From: Gluconobacter wancherniae NBRC 103581
Lineage (GTDB): Bacteria; Pseudomonadota; Alphaproteobacteria; Acetobacterales; Acetobacteraceae
Direction: 5' to 3'
Assembly: GCF_007988885.1 (NCBI RefSeq)
Contig: NZ_BJUZ01000004.1
Location: forward strand, 62,001-126,000
DNA length: 64,000 nucleotides
Positions within the stretch are counted from its first letter, which is position 1. The number at the start of each line of letters is the position of its first letter. The position numbers and the translations under genes are program-made. Shown in pieces: positions 17,684-26,631 of this stretch. The notes beneath the pieces were generated by a model. That model searched no databases. It was not told where the DNA came from and saw nothing but the letters and a program-made list of their open reading frames with translations.

Positions 17684-18979
17684 TCAGACTGCCTGCCAGT
17701 GGGGTAAGTATGTTTTGTAAGGCGTATCAAATTCTTCAACGACGTTCAGGAAGTCTGACTGTTCATAGATCCGCGTTGTTTCTGTCACTTTAATGCCTGA
17801 GAAAGCGCGATGCGCTACTCGGTTCAGTGCACGAGTAAATGGCCCTGGACCAGTTTTGTAAGCAATATAAAGATGATGAAAAAGATAACAGTTCCGGTAC
17901 AGTGACAATAGGCAGTCTGTCATCGCTGCGCTATTCGCGACTGTACCATAAAAATCGTTATGAACGACACCGTTATCAGTCAGGAAAAAGACGTTCTGCG
18001 CATCCTGCTGCGCCATGAAATTCAGAGCATCTGCACTCTTTATGCGTAGATCTGCATCCAGCCACCAGCCACCGAGCAGCTGTGTGATATGAACTCTCAA
18101 AAAGTCTGCGCATTCTGCCGGATGGCGTAGAGAGTGGAAAATATTCCGTGCTTCTGTCCCGTAATATTCATACAGCCAGTTGCTCGCTTCTTCCTTATTG
18201 AAAGGTTTGAAATTAAACCCTTCAATTTTACTATGGTATTCGAAATTACGTTTAATTTCTTCAGGTGGGTTTTGATCCCAATACATGAAAATATTGCGTG
18301 GAATACGTTCGGAAGCCTCCCCCTCACTTCTCGTTGCTTCGAAAAGAGAAGGTGTTACGCGTCGTGCGACTCCTAGGCAGAGCCAATCCGCCTCTTCTCC
18401 CGTATGAAATTCATCATAGGCAGATGCAATTTTTTCCAGTCCTGTGCGGTGTTGTCCTTCTCTCCAAGAGAGAGCGATGCCTTCAATATAGTTTGCAAAA
18501 GGAATATTAAGGCTTCGAAGGTATTGCAGCTCGTCTTGTGGAAGAGGTTGTCCACTTTTCAGAATGCATAGCAGACGGACCTGTAGTAGAACTTGCACGC
18601 CCGGATGCTGATGTGGGCTCTTGGAATGGACGTCGATCGCTCTTTTATATGCGACTGCTGCTTCAGCAACTTTCTTGTTGGTGTGCAGGATGTTCGCAAG
18701 AACGAATGCGTTCTCAACAGTATCGGCACCATGCTGCTTCAAATACTCTGCAGCTTGTGGGTCACAGGACAAATCCATTGAAAATTTGTCTGCGGATATT
18801 TCTTCTGAGGGTTGGCTGTGTGTGCTCTCAGGAACTGCTTCCTGAGACGGCTCGGAAGAACCATCTTCGCGAACAGCATCCCATTCTGAGGGGTTCCACT
18901 CGTTGGTGCTGATCGGGTTGGCGTGTTCTTCAGGAGTCATGCGAATGCCCCACATCCTCGGCTGATAGGCGGAGAGCAT
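17684..18979 (-). CDS. GT32-type (DXD) glycosyltransferase, copy 2
   Basis: A 431-residue paralogue of the enzyme at 15824 to 16963. It has an extra polar N-terminus of about 60 residues rich in Glu and Ser, then the same helical repeats (DTVENAFVLANILHTNKK, LLQVRLLCILKSG). The catalytic part reads IPRNIFMYWDQNPPEE, RHPAECADFLRVHI and GGWWLDADLRI with the DxD site, and ends in HLYIAYKTGPGPFTRAL. The start is ATG 18979 with AGGAG 12 bases upstream. In-frame ATGs at 18955 and 18940 are alternatives that would shorten only the polar tail. The pair probably arose by duplication, with the small plus-strand gene now lying between the copies. Confidence 0.86.
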   Translation of the reverse strand: MLSAYQPRMWGIRMTPEEHANPISTNEWNPSEWDAVREDGSSEPSQEAVPESTHSQPSEEISADKFSMDLSCDPQAAEYLKQHGADTVENAFVLANILHTNKKVAEAAVAYKRAIDVHSKSPHQHPGVQVLLQVRLLCILKSGQPLPQDELQYLRSLNIPFANYIEGIALSWREGQHRTGLEKIASAYDEFHTGEEADWLCLGVARRVTPSLFEATRSEGEASERIPRNIFMYWDQNPPEEIKRNFEYHSKIEGFNFKPFNKEEASNWLYEYYGTEARNIFHSLRHPAECADFLRVHITQLLGGWWLDADLRIKSADALNFMAQQDAQNVFFLTDNGVVHNDFYGTVANSAAMTDCLLSLYRNCYLFHHLYIAYKTGPGPFTRALNRVAHRAFSGIKVTETTRIYEQSDFLNVVEEFDTPYKTYLPHWQAV

Positions 18980-19049
18980 CCAGATGACGCTCTCCTGTAC
19001 TCATGCATTGGTAGTGAGGTGAAAGGTGAATCGCAAGTAGCTAAGCTGG

Positions 19050-19086
19050 AATGTTGAAATGAGGATATTTCTCATTTATCAACATT
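19050..19086 (-). terminator. Hairpin just after the Dps gene
   Basis: On the minus strand, immediately after the Dps stop, AATGTTGATAAATGAG pairs with CTCATTTCAACATT apart from a small bulge, with a 7-base loop. Its position directly downstream of the gene suggests a terminator. Confidence 0.5.
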
Positions 19087-19626
19087 TTAGTCGCGTTTAC
19101 CATCGTGATCACCGTCACGCATTTTCCCTGTTGGCTCCTGTACGTGTGCCTCAAGGAACCACAGATGCTTGTCTAGCCCACGCGACACTTCAGTAAACAG
19201 GTCTGACGTATCGTCATCGCCTGCTTCATCGGTAATTTTGATGGATTCGCGCACGTTGTTGGCAACCGTCGCATAGCGGTCGATGAGCGCTGCGATATGG
19301 TCTGCTACCCGGTAAATGTCTGTAGGGTAGGGAGTGCACCCGGACTTCTTGGAGACATCCTGAACAGTGCCGTAGGCTGTGCCTCCGAGCTGCGTAGCGC
19401 GTTCAGCTGTGGTGTCCACAAAATCGTCAATGCTTGTACGAAACCCGTCAAGCATTTCGTGAACGCCGATGAATTGCGGTCCTTTGAGATTCCAGTGTGC
19501 CTGTTTTGTGATCAGTGCCAGATCAATCAGATCTGCCAGACGTGCGTTCAGTGTTTCGATGGATACGGCTTTCGTATTGTCGGCCGTGTTGTTCTGTGTG
19601 ACGTGACGTGGAGATTTTGATGACAT
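19087..19626 (-). CDS. dps: Dps-family DNA-binding ferritin-like protein
   Basis: A 179-residue mini-ferritin that stores iron by oxidising Fe(II) with peroxide and protects DNA, usually as a dodecamer. The inter-subunit ferroxidase pattern is present: QAHWNLKGPQF with the His, then H-x-x-x-D in VHEMLDGFRTSIDDF, then AERATQLGG. The start is ATG 19626, since AAGGAG lies 7 bases upstream. An ATG ten codons further up has no such site. The Lys/Arg/Ser N-terminal tail could bind DNA. It lies downstream of a GT2 gene on the same strand but is separated from it by a hairpin, so it is probably transcribed from its own promoter. Dps genes are often OxyR- or iron-regulated. I saw no convincing box here. 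Confidence 0.93.
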   Translation of the reverse strand: MSSKSPRHVTQNNTADNTKAVSIETLNARLADLIDLALITKQAHWNLKGPQFIGVHEMLDGFRTSIDDFVDTTAERATQLGGTAYGTVQDVSKKSGCTPYPTDIYRVADHIAALIDRYATVANNVRESIKITDEAGDDDTSDLFTEVSRGLDKHLWFLEAHVQEPTGKMRDGDHDGKRD

Positions 19627-19673
19627 TGAAATGCTCCTTGGCAACGTGCTGGTCATATCCTGGAAGGAATGTG

Positions 19674-19689
19674 GATGCCCTAGGGCATC
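19674..19689 (-). terminator. Short perfect palindrome after the GT2 gene
   Basis: GATGCCCTAGGGCATC is a perfect 16-base palindrome directly after the GT2 stop codon at 19690. It may end GT2 transcription or form an RNA hairpin ahead of the Dps gene. There is no U-run. Confidence 0.4.
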
Positions 19690-22227
19690 TCACAAGGTTT
19701 CTGGATCAACCAGATCAAAGAATGGCTGCTGATCGACCGTAAAGAAGCGGGGATAAGCAGGGTCCCGTTCGAAGAGCGGGTTGCTGCTCCAACGGCCCAG
19801 CATGGTCTGGGTTTCCTGAAAGAAGCGAGCTTCGTGCTCAGGACGGTCATCACTGCCGCGAGAAAGGCTCTCGTGGTGATAGGCAACGACTTCAGCACAG
19901 AAAATAATCCTGTAGCCAGCATTGCGAATTTTCAGGCACAGATCCACATCGTTATAGGCAACGGCCAGCCCTTTCTCATCAAAGCCCCCGACCTCTTTGA
20001 ATACGTCAGCGCGCACGAGCATTGCTGCCGCTGTGACGGCAGTAACGTCATGGGTCAGCATTGTCCGGCCGATATAGCCATATTCGGACACGGGATCTCC
20101 ACGATGGACGTGAGCACCAATCCCATTGGGGCCAACAATGACTCCGGAATGCTGAATGGTGTCATTGGGATAAAGAAGCTTGGCGCCGACCGCACCGATA
20201 TCTGGCGATGAAAGAGCTTCACCTACAGCGATTGACAGCCAGTCCTCATGGCTCACAAACACATCGTTATTCATAAATAGATAGTAATCTGCAGTCGTTT
20301 CCGCGACGGCCAGGTTATTCAGACGAGAATAATTGAAGGGTTCTTCTACTGTCAGGACAGAGACCTTGGGGTGAGCATTCATCTCTTTGATGAAAAGCTC
20401 TGTTTCACGTTCTACGGACCAGTTATTGACCAGAAGAATGTTGAAAGCTTTATAATTTGTCTTTGCGAGAAGTGCTTCGACGCATTGACGTGTGGTTTCA
20501 ACCTGATCCTTGAATGGGATGATGATTGTAACCTTGGGTGTTTTGCGCGTAAGCCAGCGTACGCCATAGAGCGTCAGTCCACGGATGGATGACACTTTCG
20601 CGCGAATGCCTCTACGTTTGAGATGATCCGCAACGCAACGCACACCGGCCTCGATTGCGTATGTCTTGTTCCCGACATTGACGGCTGTGGAGTTGGGTGT
20701 CTTGCGCCAGTGATACAGCACTTCCGGTACGTGGTGGATGTGCTTGTAATCGAGCGTTTCCGCCGCCCGGAGAATGAAGTCGTGATCCTGGGCACCGTCA
20801 TAGTCGGACACCAGATGGCCGATCTTCCGCATTGTCTCAGTTTCGACCATCGTAAGATGGCAGATATAATTGCATCCAAGAAGATAGCGGTAATTAAAGT
20901 CCGGTTTTAGGTTCGGCTCAAGGAAGTAACCAGCCTGATCAATCTTGTCTTCATCAGAATAAAGTAGCTTCGCGCCAGTTTTCTGTGCTGCACGAACCAT
21001 GACTTCAATACCGACATCTACCAGTAGATCGTCATGATCAAAAAACGCAACATATTCGCCTTTGGCGGCATCCATTCCTGCGTTTGTGGCGCCTGAGATC
21101 CCCGCATTTTTTTTCAGAGGAAGCGAACGGATTCTGCTGTCCTGTTGGCAGAATTTGTTAATGATAGCTGTGGTTTGAGCGCATTTTCCGGCGTCATCAA
21201 TGATGATAAGTTCCCAGTTCTGATAGGTCTGGGACAGGACAGAATTTACAGCTGCTTCAAAGTCGCTTTGGAGTGGACGGTAGGTGGGGCAGAGAATGGA
21301 TACCAGCGGCTCTGGCTGGCTATTTTCATAAAGAAGGCGCTGTTTGGCGACGCGCTCTCGAAGGAGTGGGTAGTACTTCCTGGCCCATCGGTCATAATCT
21401 CCGAGGTTATAGCCGCGGATTGGAATGAGGTTACGTACTTCTGTGCGAAGCGACGTCAGTTTACGTTGCAATCCATCAATCACGTCTGCCAGATCAATCA
21501 GTCGGGCAGCGAGCGCGTCGTCCGCCAGAGACGTGACGAACGGGCTGCCAGCGAGTTCGTCGCCATCGGGCAGAACCATAATGCGGAAAGTTCGTGGTGT
21601 GTTGCCACGAAGGTGCTGTGGAATCGGGACTTCAAAGCCACAATTCGGATCACAGCCAAGCGCCGCTGCTACGTCTCCACGATAGCGGTCCGCACGTGTC
21701 TGGCAGATGCGAACGCCGTCTACGGTGACGCAGATGGTGCAGCCACCGTGGAATTCTGTTCCTGGACCATCAGAGCCCAGAACCCAGCCGCGGAGGGCTC
21801 CCTGTTTCACGCCGTCCACAAAACTACGGAACTCGCGTTTCAACTGTTTTGTAAAGATGACGGATGGCTGTTTGTCGGTAGGATCTGCTGGGTTTGCTAA
21901 GGGCAGAACAGATCGATCCGGCATTCGGATCGAAAGTTCATGTGGACGTCCATCCTGGAATTCGTTTGGAACCTCGAAAGAAAAACCTACCGTGTTGGCA
22001 GGGAGCTGGAGCGCAGACTGGACATCCGTGCGCGGTAGAATGCAGTCGACCTGCATAACTTCCTGTTGGTCGATCAGGATATGCAGCTTTGCGGGGGGGG
22101 CTCCTGGGCGAAGGTCTATTGCCCACCCCATGGCCGTTCCATTAATGAATTGATCGAAATGTCCAAGGAATGAACTGGCTGGAGCCTTGGGACTTGGAGG
22201 GACTTCTGTTTCGTGTTTGGTCGGCAC
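19690..22227 (-). CDS. Two-domain GT2 glycosyltransferase with N-terminal beta modules
   Basis: An 845-residue protein starting at GTG 22227. Residues about 20 to 110 and 135 to 225 are two copies of a beta-rich module (FINGTAMGWAIDL, ILIDQQE; then KQGALRGWVLG, VTVDGVRI), each ending in a GF-(S/E)-F/V-x-V-P motif. One further copy lies in the glycosyltransferase at 10456 to 13401. The first GT2 domain starts near residue 306 (VSILCPTYRP, IIIDDAG, FFDHDDLL) and the second near 560 (VTIIIPFKDQ, NILLVNN, LFMNNDVFV, GGFDEKGLAVAYNDVDLC). This resembles rhamnan- or O-antigen-type GT2 enzymes that build a repeating disaccharide. It is cytoplasmic or membrane-associated, and the substrate is unknown. 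Confidence 0.9.
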   Translation of the reverse strand: MPTKHETEVPPSPKAPASSFLGHFDQFINGTAMGWAIDLRPGAPPAKLHILIDQQEVMQVDCILPRTDVQSALQLPANTVGFSFEVPNEFQDGRPHELSIRMPDRSVLPLANPADPTDKQPSVIFTKQLKREFRSFVDGVKQGALRGWVLGSDGPGTEFHGGCTICVTVDGVRICQTRADRYRGDVAAALGCDPNCGFEVPIPQHLRGNTPRTFRIMVLPDGDELAGSPFVTSLADDALAARLIDLADVIDGLQRKLTSLRTEVRNLIPIRGYNLGDYDRWARKYYPLLRERVAKQRLLYENSQPEPLVSILCPTYRPLQSDFEAAVNSVLSQTYQNWELIIIDDAGKCAQTTAIINKFCQQDSRIRSLPLKKNAGISGATNAGMDAAKGEYVAFFDHDDLLVDVGIEVMVRAAQKTGAKLLYSDEDKIDQAGYFLEPNLKPDFNYRYLLGCNYICHLTMVETETMRKIGHLVSDYDGAQDHDFILRAAETLDYKHIHHVPEVLYHWRKTPNSTAVNVGNKTYAIEAGVRCVADHLKRRGIRAKVSSIRGLTLYGVRWLTRKTPKVTIIIPFKDQVETTRQCVEALLAKTNYKAFNILLVNNWSVERETELFIKEMNAHPKVSVLTVEEPFNYSRLNNLAVAETTADYYLFMNNDVFVSHEDWLSIAVGEALSSPDIGAVGAKLLYPNDTIQHSGVIVGPNGIGAHVHRGDPVSEYGYIGRTMLTHDVTAVTAAAMLVRADVFKEVGGFDEKGLAVAYNDVDLCLKIRNAGYRIIFCAEVVAYHHESLSRGSDDRPEHEARFFQETQTMLGRWSSNPLFERDPAYPRFFTVDQQPFFDLVDPETL

Positions 22228-22376
22228 GTGTGTTCATGCTCCCAGATGTTTCGATTTTCTAATGAAGAGACGCTGTATCTACGAGATTCAATAAAATACT
22301 GATAACCATAATCCGCTAAAAATGTCTTTACCGTAAACCGGGTGAGCAAGCATCAAGAATGGGTCATGGATCATCC

Positions 22377-22395
22377 TTGTGAGTTTATGACACAA
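22377..22395. promoter_or_regulatory. Candidate Pho-box-like element upstream of pstC
   Basis: The minus strand reads TTGTGTCATAAACTCACAA. It contains TGTCATAAA, the first half of the enterobacterial Pho box, and a degenerate second half, framed by a TTGTG/CACAA inverted repeat. It lies about 130 bases before the chosen pstC start in the roughly 295-base gap between the GT2 gene and pstC, where PhoB control would be expected. The match is partial. I saw nothing else convincing in that gap. Confidence 0.25.
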
Positions 22396-22522
22396 ATCTT
22401 TCATGGCGTTTGTATCATCTTGCCGGTTGTTCTCCTTGGATCAGGCGGCTAATGCACAGGATGGCTGGCTTATGGCTGGCGTCGACTTTTCAGTGTTTTT
22501 CAGATCTCAGAGCCCCTCACGC

Positions 22523-23491
22523 ATGACCACAGCCCAAACCGCGCGGACTGAAATGGACAGCTCAGCAGAGCCTGCTCAGCGTCGTATCGGTGCTGATACG
22601 GCATTCCGGTTGTTTGTGGGTGCCTGCGCGTTGCTGGTTCTCGTTGCACTGGGTGGCTTAGTCGTCCTGATGGGCGTTGGCGGTCACAAGGCGTTTTCGA
22701 CGTTTGGACTGGCATTCTCGTTTACGGATGTCTGGAATCCGGTAGCGGACCTATACGGTGCCCTTGCTCCCCTTTTCGGCACCATCATCAGTACCTTGAT
22801 CGGTGTGACGATAGCGCTTCCTCTCGCTTTCGGTACTGCGTTCTGGTTGACGGCCATAGCTCCGCCCAGAGTTGCAGCCGTGGTTGGGACCGCCATACAG
22901 CTGCTGGCAGCAGTGCCCTCAATCATCTTTGGTATGTGGGGGTTCTTTACCATCGTGCCTTTCATGGCGCGACACGTTCAGCCTTTCCTGAGTCATAATT
23001 TTCATCATGTGCCTGGAATACGCTTTCTGATTCACGGAGCCCCCTTCGGAACTGGCCTCATGACCGCTGGTATTGTGCTTGCTGTGATGATCGCACCGTT
23101 CATGACAGCCGTCATGCGGGACGTTTTTGCAGCAATGCCCGCCATGCTGCGTGAAAGTGCTTATGGCCTTGGTGCTACGCGTTGGGACGTGATGTGGAAG
23201 GTTGTGGTGCCGTGGTCGCGTTCAGGAATGATTGGCGCCGCGGTGCTGGGCATGGGGCGTGCCTTGGGTGAAACCATGGCTGTCACCTTTGTCATCGGGA
23301 ATGTGACGGCTGTCGGGTGGTCGCTCTTTGCGCCGCGGAGTACTGTAGCGTCCCTGATTGCACTTCAGTTTCCCGAGAGCCCGGCTGGCTCCCTGCGTCT
23401 CTCTTCGTTGCTTGCACTGGGCTTCATCCTGATGCTCTTGTCATTTGCAAGTCTTGCACTGGCCCGTCTTCTGCGTGGAGACCGTAAATGA
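22523..23491 (+). CDS. pstC: Phosphate ABC transporter permease PstC
   Basis: A 322-residue inner-membrane permease for high-affinity phosphate uptake, with six membrane helices and the binding-protein-dependent transport loop ESAYGLGATRWDVMWKVVVPWSR followed by GMGRALGETMAV (quoted in part: the EAA-type loop and GRALGE). The open frame begins at 22403. I chose ATG 22523 because homologues start shortly before the first helix, but ATG 22472 behind AGGATGG is an alternative. The stop overlaps the pstA start (ATGA). No pstS binding-protein gene precedes it, which is unusual. The order here is pstC-pstA-pstB-phoU-phoB-phoR. Confidence 0.93.
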   Translation: MTTAQTARTEMDSSAEPAQRRIGADTAFRLFVGACALLVLVALGGLVVLMGVGGHKAFSTFGLAFSFTDVWNPVADLYGALAPLFGTIISTLIGVTIALPLAFGTAFWLTAIAPPRVAAVVGTAIQLLAAVPSIIFGMWGFFTIVPFMARHVQPFLSHNFHHVPGIRFLIHGAPFGTGLMTAGIVLAVMIAPFMTAVMRDVFAAMPAMLRESAYGLGATRWDVMWKVVVPWSRSGMIGAAVLGMGRALGETMAVTFVIGNVTAVGWSLFAPRSTVASLIALQFPESPAGSLRLSSLLALGFILMLLSFASLALARLLRGDRK

Positions 23492-24357
23492 ACGCTGTGC
23501 AAAAATCTGAGTCTGGATGGCGCCCAAATCCGCGGGCCGCTGGGCGTCGCCGGTCAGACCGTTTGGCGACGGCGCTTGGGATGATTGCTGCGGGTATTCT
23601 GGTACTCGTGCTGGCATCCATCCTTTGGACGTTGCTATCTCGTGGGCTTGCCGGACTGTCTTTTGCTGCACTGTTTAATCCGATGGGCCCTCCGGGTTCT
23701 CGTGGCGGTTTGGCAAATGCTATTGTTGGTAGTCTTATCCAGACTGCAATTGCTCTTCTAATTGCGACGCCCCTGGGGTTGGGGTGTGGCATTTATCTTT
23801 CCGAATACGGTGAAAATAATCGCTTTGCATCGTGTGTACGGTTTGTTTCAGACGTATTGATGTCGGTGCCGTCTATTCTCGTCGGTCTGTTTGTCTATCA
23901 GATCCTCGTGGCGCCTCTGGGGCATTTTTCAGCCATTGCAGGCTCTGTGGCTCTTGCGATTCTGGCGGTGCCGATCATTGTCCGTACGACTGAAGACATG
24001 CTGCGCCTCGTTCCTGTCGCAATGCGTGAGGCAGGTGCGGCACTTGGTGCGGCACGCTGGCGTGTCACGATTTTCCTGTGCCTGCGCTCAGCCAAGACGG
24101 GTGTTTTGACGGGCATTCTGCTCGCGCTCGCACGCGTGAGTGGCGAAACGGCACCTCTGCTTTTCACTTCACTTGGTAATCAGAACTGGTCTTTCAGTCT
24201 GAACCGCCCGATGGCCAGTCTTCCGGTCGCTATCTATCAGTATGCTGGTGCATCGTATGATGACTGGGTGCAACTTGCATGGGCTGGTGCCCTGCTGGTG
24301 ACGCTCGGTGTGCTGGCCATCAACATTGCTGTCCGCTTTTCAGCACGACGCGGATGA
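23488..24357 (+). CDS. pstA: Phosphate ABC transporter permease PstA
   Basis: A 289-residue second permease of the phosphate transporter. It has a polar, arginine-rich N-terminus, six membrane helices, the family motif [16 protein letters not shown] early in the protein, and the coupling loop [18 protein letters not shown] followed by [13 protein letters not shown]. The ATG overlaps the pstC stop by four bases and the stop overlaps the pstB ATG in the same way. The three proteins are therefore probably made in equal amounts as a complex. The length is normal for the family. Confidence 0.95.
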   Translation: MNAVQKSESGWRPNPRAAGRRRSDRLATALGMIAAGILVLVLASILWTLLSRGLAGLSFAALFNPMGPPGSRGGLANAIVGSLIQTAIALLIATPLGLGCGIYLSEYGENNRFASCVRFVSDVLMSVPSILVGLFVYQILVAPLGHFSAIAGSVALAILAVPIIVRTTEDMLRLVPVAMREAGAALGAARWRVTIFLCLRSAKTGVLTGILLALARVSGETAPLLFTSLGNQNWSFSLNRPMASLPVAIYQYAGASYDDWVQLAWAGALLVTLGVLAINIAVRFSARRG

Positions 24358-25148
24358 CCCTACAGGACCCTCTCATGATGAACGAGACCGACCCGCAGGT
24401 GGCCCTCGCCGTCCGCAACCTCAACTTCTACTATGGGCAGCATCATGCCCTTCACGACATTTCCATCAACTTTCCGGCGCGTCGTGTCACCGCGATGATC
24501 GGGCCAAGTGGATGCGGAAAGTCGACCCTGCTGCGCATTTTTAACCGGATGTACGATCTGTATCCGGGTCAGCGCGCGACGGGCGAAGTGATGTTTGATG
24601 GTGTGAATATTCTCGAGGATTCTCTGGACCTCAATATTCTGCGGGCACGTGTTGGAATGGTTTTCCAGAAGCCCACACCATTCCCGATGTCGATCTACGA
24701 TAACATCGCGTTCGGTGTGCGGCTGCATGAGAAGGTGAGCAAATCCGAGATGGACGGCCGTGTTCAGGACGTTCTGACCCGCGTTGCACTATGGAATGAA
24801 GTGCGTGACCGTCTGAAGGCGCCGGCTGCAGGTCTTTCCGGTGGACAGCAGCAGCGTCTGTGCATCGCTCGTAGCATTGCCACGCGTCCTGAAGTTTTGT
24901 TGCTCGACGAACCGACTTCTGCCCTTGATCCGATTTCCACGGCGCGCATCGAGGAGCTCCTTGACGAACTCAAGGAAGACTTCACGATTGCCATCGTCAC
25001 GCACAACATGCAGCAGGCTGCGCGTTGTGCCGATCAGGTGGCTTTTTTCTATCTGGGCGGACTGGTGGAAGTGGATAGTGCTGACCGCATTTTCACAAAC
25101 CCACGCCAGAAGCAGACCCAGGACTACATCACTGGTAGATTCGGATAA
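24354..25148 (+). CDS. pstB: Phosphate ABC transporter ATPase PstB
   Basis: A 264-residue ATPase that powers PstCA. Walker A is GPSGCGKST, followed by [13 protein letters not shown], which is characteristic of PstB. The Q-loop is VFQKPTPFP, the signature LSGGQQQR, Walker [13 protein letters not shown], and the switch His is in VTHNMQQA. The ATG at 24354 overlaps the pstA stop (ATGA). ATG 24375 is a second option that would remove seven residues. The C-terminal [16 protein letters not shown] is diagnostic for the family. phoU follows 5 bases downstream. Confidence 0.96.
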   Translation: MTLQDPLMMNETDPQVALAVRNLNFYYGQHHALHDISINFPARRVTAMIGPSGCGKSTLLRIFNRMYDLYPGQRATGEVMFDGVNILEDSLDLNILRARVGMVFQKPTPFPMSIYDNIAFGVRLHEKVSKSEMDGRVQDVLTRVALWNEVRDRLKAPAAGLSGGQQQRLCIARSIATRPEVLLLDEPTSALDPISTARIEELLDELKEDFTIAIVTHNMQQAARCADQVAFFYLGGLVEVDSADRIFTNPRQKQTQDYITGRFG

Positions 25149-25153
25149 GCGCC

Positions 25154-25903
25154 ATGCCCCTCGACAGATCCCATATCGTCAAAAGCTATGAGCAGGAGCT
25201 GGGTCAACTCAGATCCATGATGGCGCGCATGGGCGGCATCGTGGAAAACCAGGTTGCCCTTGCTCTTTCCGCCATTGCCGATCGCAATGAGGAAGCTGCT
25301 GACGCGGCAGCGCGTCAGGATCCGGAAGTGGATGAGCTCGAGCGGGAGGTTGAGGCACTCGCCATTCGTCTGCTTGCCCTTCGCAGCCCCATGGCAGGTG
25401 ATCTTCGTGAAATCGTGGCGGCCCTGAAAATTACTGGGGATCTGGAGCGGATCGGCGATTATGCAGCGTCAATTGCGCGCCGCTCTCTCAAGATCCGCAT
25501 GATGGAGGGGCAGATTTCCCTCTCTGGTCTGCGGAGCATGGGACGTCTTGTGCAGGATAACCTGCGCCGGTCGATAGACGCGATTACGCAGCAGGACTCC
25601 CATCGTGCCATGGAAGTCTGGCATTCTGACCGTGCTGTGGACGAATATTACACCGCGCTTTTCAGAGAGCTGGTGACGTACATGATTGAGGATGCACGCA
25701 ACATCCGGACATGCACGGAACTGCTGTTCATCGCCAAGAATCTGGAGCGGATCGGCGATCATGCGACGAATATTGCTGAGCGGGTATTCTATGCTGTGAC
25801 CGGCGAAAATCTGCCTGCGCTTCGACCACGAGGCGGTGCGGCAGCCACAGCAACAACCGAAATCTCTCCTACGACTTCCTCACAGGAGCCAGACGTACGG
25901 TGA
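25154..25903 (+). CDS. phoU: Phosphate signalling regulator PhoU
   Basis: A 249-residue all-helical cytoplasmic protein with two three-helix PhoU repeats. Each repeat carries the metal/hinge motif (LERIGDYAASIA near residue 97 and LERIGDHATNIAERV near 197). PhoU passes the state of the Pst transporter to the PhoR kinase and damps PhoB activation when phosphate is plentiful. It is followed by a GTGA overlap with phoB. The C-terminal 25 residues are Ala/Thr/Ser/Pro-rich and probably disordered. Length is normal. Confidence 0.95.
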   Translation: MPLDRSHIVKSYEQELGQLRSMMARMGGIVENQVALALSAIADRNEEAADAAARQDPEVDELEREVEALAIRLLALRSPMAGDLREIVAALKITGDLERIGDYAASIARRSLKIRMMEGQISLSGLRSMGRLVQDNLRRSIDAITQQDSHRAMEVWHSDRAVDEYYTALFRELVTYMIEDARNIRTCTELLFIAKNLERIGDHATNIAERVFYAVTGENLPALRPRGGAAATATTEISPTTSSQEPDVR

Positions 25904-26619
25904 ACACCACTCCGTCTGCCCGGACGAAGGGTCTGATTCTCGTTGTTGAGGATGATCCTGCTCTTCTGCTGATGATGCGCTATAATCTCGAGCAACGTGG
26001 TTATCGTGTGGAGACTGCGGCAGATGGAGAAAGCGCTTTGTTAGCGCTTGAAACCTCGCGCCCCGACGCAGCAGTTCTTGACTGGATGTTGCCGGGTCTC
26101 TCCGGGCTGGATCTGTGTCGTCGTATCCGGGCACATCCCTCCATGAGAGATCTTCCGGTCCTGCTGCTGACCGCACGTACGGACGAACGTGATGCCATTC
26201 GTGGTCTTGATACGGGCGCTGATGATTATCTGGTCAAGCCGTGCAGCATCGATACGCTGGATGCGCGTCTGCGTGCGCTTCTGAGGCGGCATCAATCCTC
26301 GTATGACGTATTGTCATTTGCTGACCTGACCATGGATCCTGAAACGCATCGCGTGGAACGTGCTGGCCGCAACTTGACGCTTGGCCCCACAGAGTTCCGC
26401 CTGCTTGACCTCCTGATCCGTAATCCGCGCAAGGTTTTCTCTCGGGAAGACCTTTTGAAGCGGATCTGGGGGCAGAATATTCACGTCGAAATCCGTACGA
26501 TTGATGTGCATATCCGGCGCCTGCGCAAGGCGATCAACGGGCCGGGGGAGCTTGATCTGGTCCGTACGGTCCGCGCTGCGGGATATGCACTGGATGACGT
26601 GCCTGAAGGCGATACCTGA
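25900..26619 (+). CDS. phoB: Phosphate response regulator PhoB
   Basis: A 239-residue OmpR-type regulator. The receiver domain (about 10 to 125) holds the acidic pair in VVEDD, the phospho-acceptor Asp in VLDWMLPGLSG, the switch Thr in LLTARTDE, and the Lys in DDYLVKP. The winged-helix DNA-binding domain (about 140 to 235) reads LTLGPTEFRLLDLL and VDVHIRRLRKAI. The start is GTG 25900, overlapping the phoU stop. It should activate Pho genes, possibly including this operon. The length is slightly above 230 because of a short N-terminal extension. Confidence 0.94.
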   Translation: MNTTPSARTKGLILVVEDDPALLLMMRYNLEQRGYRVETAADGESALLALETSRPDAAVLDWMLPGLSGLDLCRRIRAHPSMRDLPVLLLTARTDERDAIRGLDTGADDYLVKPCSIDTLDARLRALLRRHQSSYDVLSFADLTMDPETHRVERAGRNLTLGPTEFRLLDLLIRNPRKVFSREDLLKRIWGQNIHVEIRTIDVHIRRLRKAINGPGELDLVRTVRAAGYALDDVPEGDT

Positions 26620-26631
26620 CCATTGCCGGGA

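Noticed and set aside
21145-21900. Antisense open frame of 251 codons over the GT2 gene
   Set aside because: The opposite strand encodes clear GT2 motifs throughout; the antisense product has no recognisable domain or leader.
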